A stretch of DNA of 8,383 nt from a bacterium ADurb.Bin374 (lineage in GTDB: Bacteria > Riflebacteria > Ozemobacteria > Ozemobacterales > Ozemobacteraceae): contig MWAR01000602.1 in the NCBI GenBank assembly GCA_002068715.1, positions 1-8,383 of the forward strand. Direction: 5' to 3'. Every line of letters starts with the position of its first letter. Positions within the stretch are counted from its first letter, which is position 1. Below are positions 6,424-8,383 of this stretch, piece after piece. The translations under genes and the position numbers were made by a program. Below the pieces are notes generated by a model. The model ran no database searches. It saw only the letters and a program-made list of their open reading frames with translations, and was not told the DNA's origin.

Positions 6424-6489
6424 CCGTTCGTGCCGAGCCTGTCGAAGCCCGAACGGCTTCTCGCCCTTTGACAAGCTCAGGGCGAACGG
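6424..6489. repeat. Inverted pair of REP-like palindromic units
   Basis: Unit 1 (6424-6456) is bounded by CCGTTCG and CGAACGG with GAGCCTGTCGAA inside. Unit 2 (6462-6489) is the same motif in reverse orientation, with CGCCCT/AGGGCG arms and TTTGACAAGCTC inside, ending in CGAACGG. The outer CCGTTCG (6424) and CGAACGG (6483-6489) also pair, so the whole can form one large cruciform, as in BIME-type REP pairs. The core (GAGCyTGTCrAAG) resembles repeats I know to be scattered in many environmental genomes. It lies between convergent genes, the usual REP position. A degenerate third half may lie at 6506-6521 (GCTCGAACCATGAACC). No RAYT transposase is present here. Confidence 0.65.
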
Positions 6490-6552
6490 GCAATGCTCCT
6501 CATGTTGCTCGAACCATGAACCTGAGCATCACCGATGCCGGGCGGGAAGGCA

Positions 6553-7854
6553 TCAGGAATAGGCCAGCTTCAGCCCCTCGTCCATCGCCGACCACAGCGT
6601 CTCGACGCCCTCGAGGCCGACTGACCACCGGACGAGTCCCTGCGTGATGCCGCGCGCGAGGCGGTCGGCTTCCGGGATGCCCGAATGGGTCATCGACGCC
6701 GGGTGCTGGATGTAACTGATCGCGCTTCCGAGGCTGACGGCCAGCTCCATTGGCGTAGTATAGTCAGCGAAATAATTCATCAGCTTCTGGGCCGGCTCGA
6801 AGCCGTCTTTCAGCTCGAAGGCGATCATGCCGCCGGCCCTGCGCATCTGGCGCTTCGCCAGCCCGTGCTGGGGGTGCGACGCCAGGCCGGGGAACCAGAC
6901 GCGCGCGACGCGCGGGTGAGCCTCGAGCCGGCGCGCGAGCTCGTCTGCACTGTCGCAGATCTGCTCCATGCGCACGGCCAGCGTCTGGAGGCCCTGCGAG
7001 TTCAGCCACGAGTCGAACGGGCTCGGCGTCGGGCCGTGGTCTTTGTAGACCGGGAACAGGTATTCGCCCATGAACGACCAGGGGCCGATGACCACGCCGG
7101 CGACCGACGTCGAGTGGCCGTTCACGTATTTCGTCAGGCTCTGGATGACGATATCCGCGCCGAGCCTGAACGGCTGTTGCAGGTAGGGCGTCGCGAACGT
7201 GTTGTCGACGACGAGCGGGATGCGCCTCGCCTCGGTGAGTTTCGAGATGGCGCGGATGTCGGCGATGTTCAGCGTCGGGTTGTCGGGCGATTCCAGATAC
7301 ACCATCGCCGCGTTCGGGCTCCGGGCCAGCGCCTCCTCGACCTTTTTCACGTCACTGGTATCGACGAAATGCGTCTTCACGCCGAACTTCTCGAGCGACC
7401 GGAAAAAGCTGTCGGTGCAGCCGTAGACGCTTCCCGAAATGATCTCGGAGCCGCTTTTCACGAGCGCGAACGTCGTGCAGGCGATGGCGCCCATTCCCGA
7501 AGCGCAGACCAGGGACGCGATCGTGGGCTTTCGCTCGTCCGCGGCCAGCGCGGCATCGATCAGATGCTGGCAGTCGAGCCTGAACAGCGCTTTTTCGAGG
7601 TATTCGGTCGTGGGATTGCCGAGGCGGGTGTAGATCCGGGCGAACGGCTTCTCGCCGCTCTTCGACTCGCCGAGAAACCGCTCGGCGCCGTCCTTGACGT
7701 TCCGGAAGCTGAACGTCGACTTCTGGACGATGTTGGGTAGACCTATTCCAACCGCTATAGATGCGAACTGGTCGGCCGAAAGGAACGGCTCATCTGTACG
7801 CGCATACTTGTTTTTCCGTTCAAGCCAGCCGTCATACCACGGATGAATCGACAT
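6553..7854 (-). CDS. Cys/Met-metabolism PLP-dependent enzyme (possible methionine gamma-lyase)
   Basis: A 433-residue fold-type I PLP enzyme of the trans-sulfuration family (cystathionine gamma-synthase/lyase, O-acetylhomoserine sulfhydrylase, methionine gamma-lyase). Visible marks are the PLP-phosphate contact YTRLGNPT (75-82), ASGMGAI (118-124), VYGCT (143-147), VVDNTFATP (215-223, with D217 for the pyridine nitrogen), the Schiff-base lysine K242 in SLTKYVNGHST, SLGSAISYIQHPASMTH (374-390) and the carboxylate-binding R409 in VRWSVGLEG. The Cys in VYGCT and KD at 271-272 recall methionine gamma-lyase residues, whereas synthases and sulfhydrylases usually have YGG there. It is slightly longer than the usual 380-400 residues because of a 30-40 residue N-terminal extension. 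It acts in the cytosol, probably as a tetramer. The start has AAGGAG (7862-7867) 7 nt upstream; a TTG at 7884 is rejected. The substrate is not certain. Confidence 0.9.
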   Translation of the reverse strand: MSIHPWYDGWLERKNKYARTDEPFLSADQFASIAVGIGLPNIVQKSTFSFRNVKDGAERFLGESKSGEKPFARIYTRLGNPTTEYLEKALFRLDCQHLIDAALAADERKPTIASLVCASGMGAIACTTFALVKSGSEIISGSVYGCTDSFFRSLEKFGVKTHFVDTSDVKKVEEALARSPNAAMVYLESPDNPTLNIADIRAISKLTEARRIPLVVDNTFATPYLQQPFRLGADIVIQSLTKYVNGHSTSVAGVVIGPWSFMGEYLFPVYKDHGPTPSPFDSWLNSQGLQTLAVRMEQICDSADELARRLEAHPRVARVWFPGLASHPQHGLAKRQMRRAGGMIAFELKDGFEPAQKLMNYFADYTTPMELAVSLGSAISYIQHPASMTHSGIPEADRLARGITQGLVRWSVGLEGVETLWSAMDEGLKLAYS

Positions 7855-7861
7855 TGAACTA

Positions 7862-7867
7862 CTCCTT
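7862..7867 (-). promoter_or_regulatory. Ribosome binding site deciding the start at 7854
   Basis: AAGGAG on the minus strand, 7 nt before the ATG at 7854. It lies inside the ten-codon extension that a TTG start at 7884 would add, so 7854 is preferred. Confidence 0.75.
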
Positions 7868-7896
7868 TCCTTCCTGTGGGACAATCTGTACAGCCC

Positions 7897-7925
7897 AGTC
7901 TACGCGCATCGGCCGTCCCGGTCAA
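7897..7925 (-). promoter_or_regulatory. Sigma-70-type promoter of the PLP enzyme gene
   Basis: On the minus strand, TTGACC (7920-7925, five of six) and TAGACT (7897-7902, four of six) are separated by exactly 17 bp. Transcription would start near 7890, leaving a leader of about 36 nt, too short for a SAM riboswitch or T-box. Confidence 0.7.
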
Positions 7926-7934
7926 CGGCATTCG

Positions 7935-7948
7935 CCGGAACGCTCCGG
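7935..7948. promoter_or_regulatory. Small inverted repeat upstream of the PLP enzyme promoter
   Basis: CCGGA-ACGC-TCCGG is a 5-bp perfect inverted repeat 9 bp upstream of the -35 element of the PLP enzyme gene. It could be an operator half-site pair, but such short GC-rich palindromes are common by chance at this base composition. Confidence 0.2.
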
Positions 7949-8012
7949 ACTCAGGCGGTTTTGGTGCGGGAAAAAAGTACAGAAACCGGTGGAAAAAAGC
8001 AGATCGAAGACG

Positions 8013-8018
8013 TATGAT
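8013..8018 (+). promoter_or_regulatory. Candidate -10 element for the PRC-barrel gene
   Basis: TATGAT matches five of six -10 bases and would start transcription near 8025, about 40 nt before the ATG at 8065, like the other leaders here. The 17-bp upstream position holds TGGAAA, a poor -35. Low certainty. Confidence 0.35.
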
Positions 8019-8064
8019 GCGATTCATGACGAAGTGCGGGAAATACCTGTTCATGGAGTAAGCC

Positions 8065-8383
8065 ATGCCCAACGGCCGGGATAAGGAAACGAAATACTTC
8101 CTTGCCGATCTGATCGGAGCCGAAATCCGCTCGGCGGACGACGCCATCCCGGGCCGCATCGTCGATTTCACACTCCTCCTCGGCGAAAAATATCCGCGAC
8201 TCTCTCATATCGTCATCGAAAGCGGCGCCGGCGAACGCCACCTCGTGCGCCGCGACCAGTTCGCCCGGTTTGCCCCCGGCTCGCTCGAGCTCACCCAGCC
8301 GATTTCGGCACTTCCCCTGCTCTCCGATATCCCCGACTCGGTGCTGGTACGTAACATCTGGGACAAGCAGATCGTCGACACGC
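8065..8383 (+). CDS. PRC-barrel protein, probably the N-terminal part of a CBS/MgtE-like protein; runs off the right edge
   Basis: The frame is open from the ATG at 8065 to the right edge (106 complete codons), so the C-terminus is missing. An SD-like GGAG (8055-8058) lies 6 nt upstream. After a short charged start, residues of the type FLADLIGAEIRS (12-23), GRIVDFTLLLG (30-40), YPRLSHIVIES (43-53) and RHLVRRDQFARF follow the PRC-barrel pattern. The segment VLVRNIWDKQIVDT at the edge matches the start of a second PRC-barrel. I know this arrangement from proteins in which paired PRC-barrels precede CBS and MgtE-N (magnesium transporter regulatory) domains. The final domain set lies outside the window, so transporter function is an inference. 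There is no signal peptide. It is divergent from the PLP enzyme gene. Confidence 0.7.
   Translation, partial: MPNGRDKETKYFLADLIGAEIRSADDAIPGRIVDFTLLLGEKYPRLSHIVIESGAGERHLVRRDQFARFAPGSLELTQPISALPLLSDIPDSVLVRNIWDKQIVDT

Noticed and set aside
6534..6554. Hairpin GATGCC/GGCATC overlapping the stop codon of the PLP enzyme gene as its terminator
   Set aside because: The stem is only 6 bp with a 9-nt loop and no T-run follows on the minus strand. The big palindrome at 6357-6388 or Rho is a better candidate.
6685..7740. A 351-codon open frame on the plus strand across the PLP enzyme gene
   Set aside because: It is antisense to an unmistakable PLP enzyme; the product is Arg/Val/Asp-rich without motifs.
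7855..7890. SAM or other riboswitch upstream of the PLP enzyme gene, expected for methionine metabolism
   Set aside because: The predicted leader is only about 36 nt and holds no conserved aptamer elements or terminator/antiterminator.
8014..8061. A 15-codon leader peptide (MMRFMTKCGKYLFME) ending just before the PRC-barrel gene
   Set aside because: It has no SD, shows no run of a regulatory amino acid, and its first codons overlap the likely -10 element TATGAT.

Overview
The window (8383 bp, GC-rich, codons biased to G/C in the third position) looks like chromosomal DNA of a diderm (Gram-negative) bacterium. The reasons are a CsgG/FlgO-type exported protein, a PilX-like pilus assembly protein and several Sec signal peptides. 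Clear sigma-70-type promoters and good Shine-Dalgarno (SD) sites sit about 30-45 nt upstream of most genes. No phylum marker is present. The gene mix (beta-propeller, type IV pilus parts, many unassignable exported proteins) would suit a poorly sampled environmental lineage such as Candidatus Riflebacteria/Ozemobacteria, but that is only a guess.

Layout. (1) 1-461, minus: the N-terminal part of a PilX-like membrane-anchored pilus assembly protein, cut by the left edge, with its own promoter and a leader hairpin next to its SD. (2) 579-3942, minus: a tightly overlapping three-gene operon read right to left. It encodes a cytosolic two-part beta-propeller protein, a RimI-like GNAT acetyltransferase (stop/start overlap TGATG) and an exported CsgG/FlgO-like protein with a FlgT-C-like tail (overlap ATGA). 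(3) 3943-4093: a compact divergent promoter region. (4) 4094-5473, plus: an exported 459-residue protein with two related modules that I read as degenerate staphylococcal-nuclease-like domains. (5) 5593-6342, plus: an exported glycine-zipper protein with an amphipathic helical tail, preceded by a near-consensus promoter and followed by a strong terminator. (6) 6396-6552: a convergent intergenic region with an inverted pair of REP-like palindromes. (7) 6553-7854, minus: a Cys/Met-metabolism PLP enzyme with methionine gamma-lyase-like active-site features. (8) 7855-8064: a second divergent promoter region. (9) 8065 to the right edge, plus: the start of a PRC-barrel protein of the kind often fused to CBS/MgtE magnesium-transport domains.

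How the parts relate. The three-gene minus operon is the only clear multi-gene unit. Its overlaps imply translational coupling of a cytosolic propeller, an acetyltransferase and an envelope protein, but nothing in the sequence shows the shared job. The two exported proteins transcribed away from it have separate promoters. The PLP enzyme and the PRC-barrel gene look like independent housekeeping genes. I see no tRNA, rRNA, CRISPR array, transposase or phage gene. The most unusual content is the propeller/GNAT/CsgG operon, the duplicated nuclease-like exported protein and the glycine-zipper protein.
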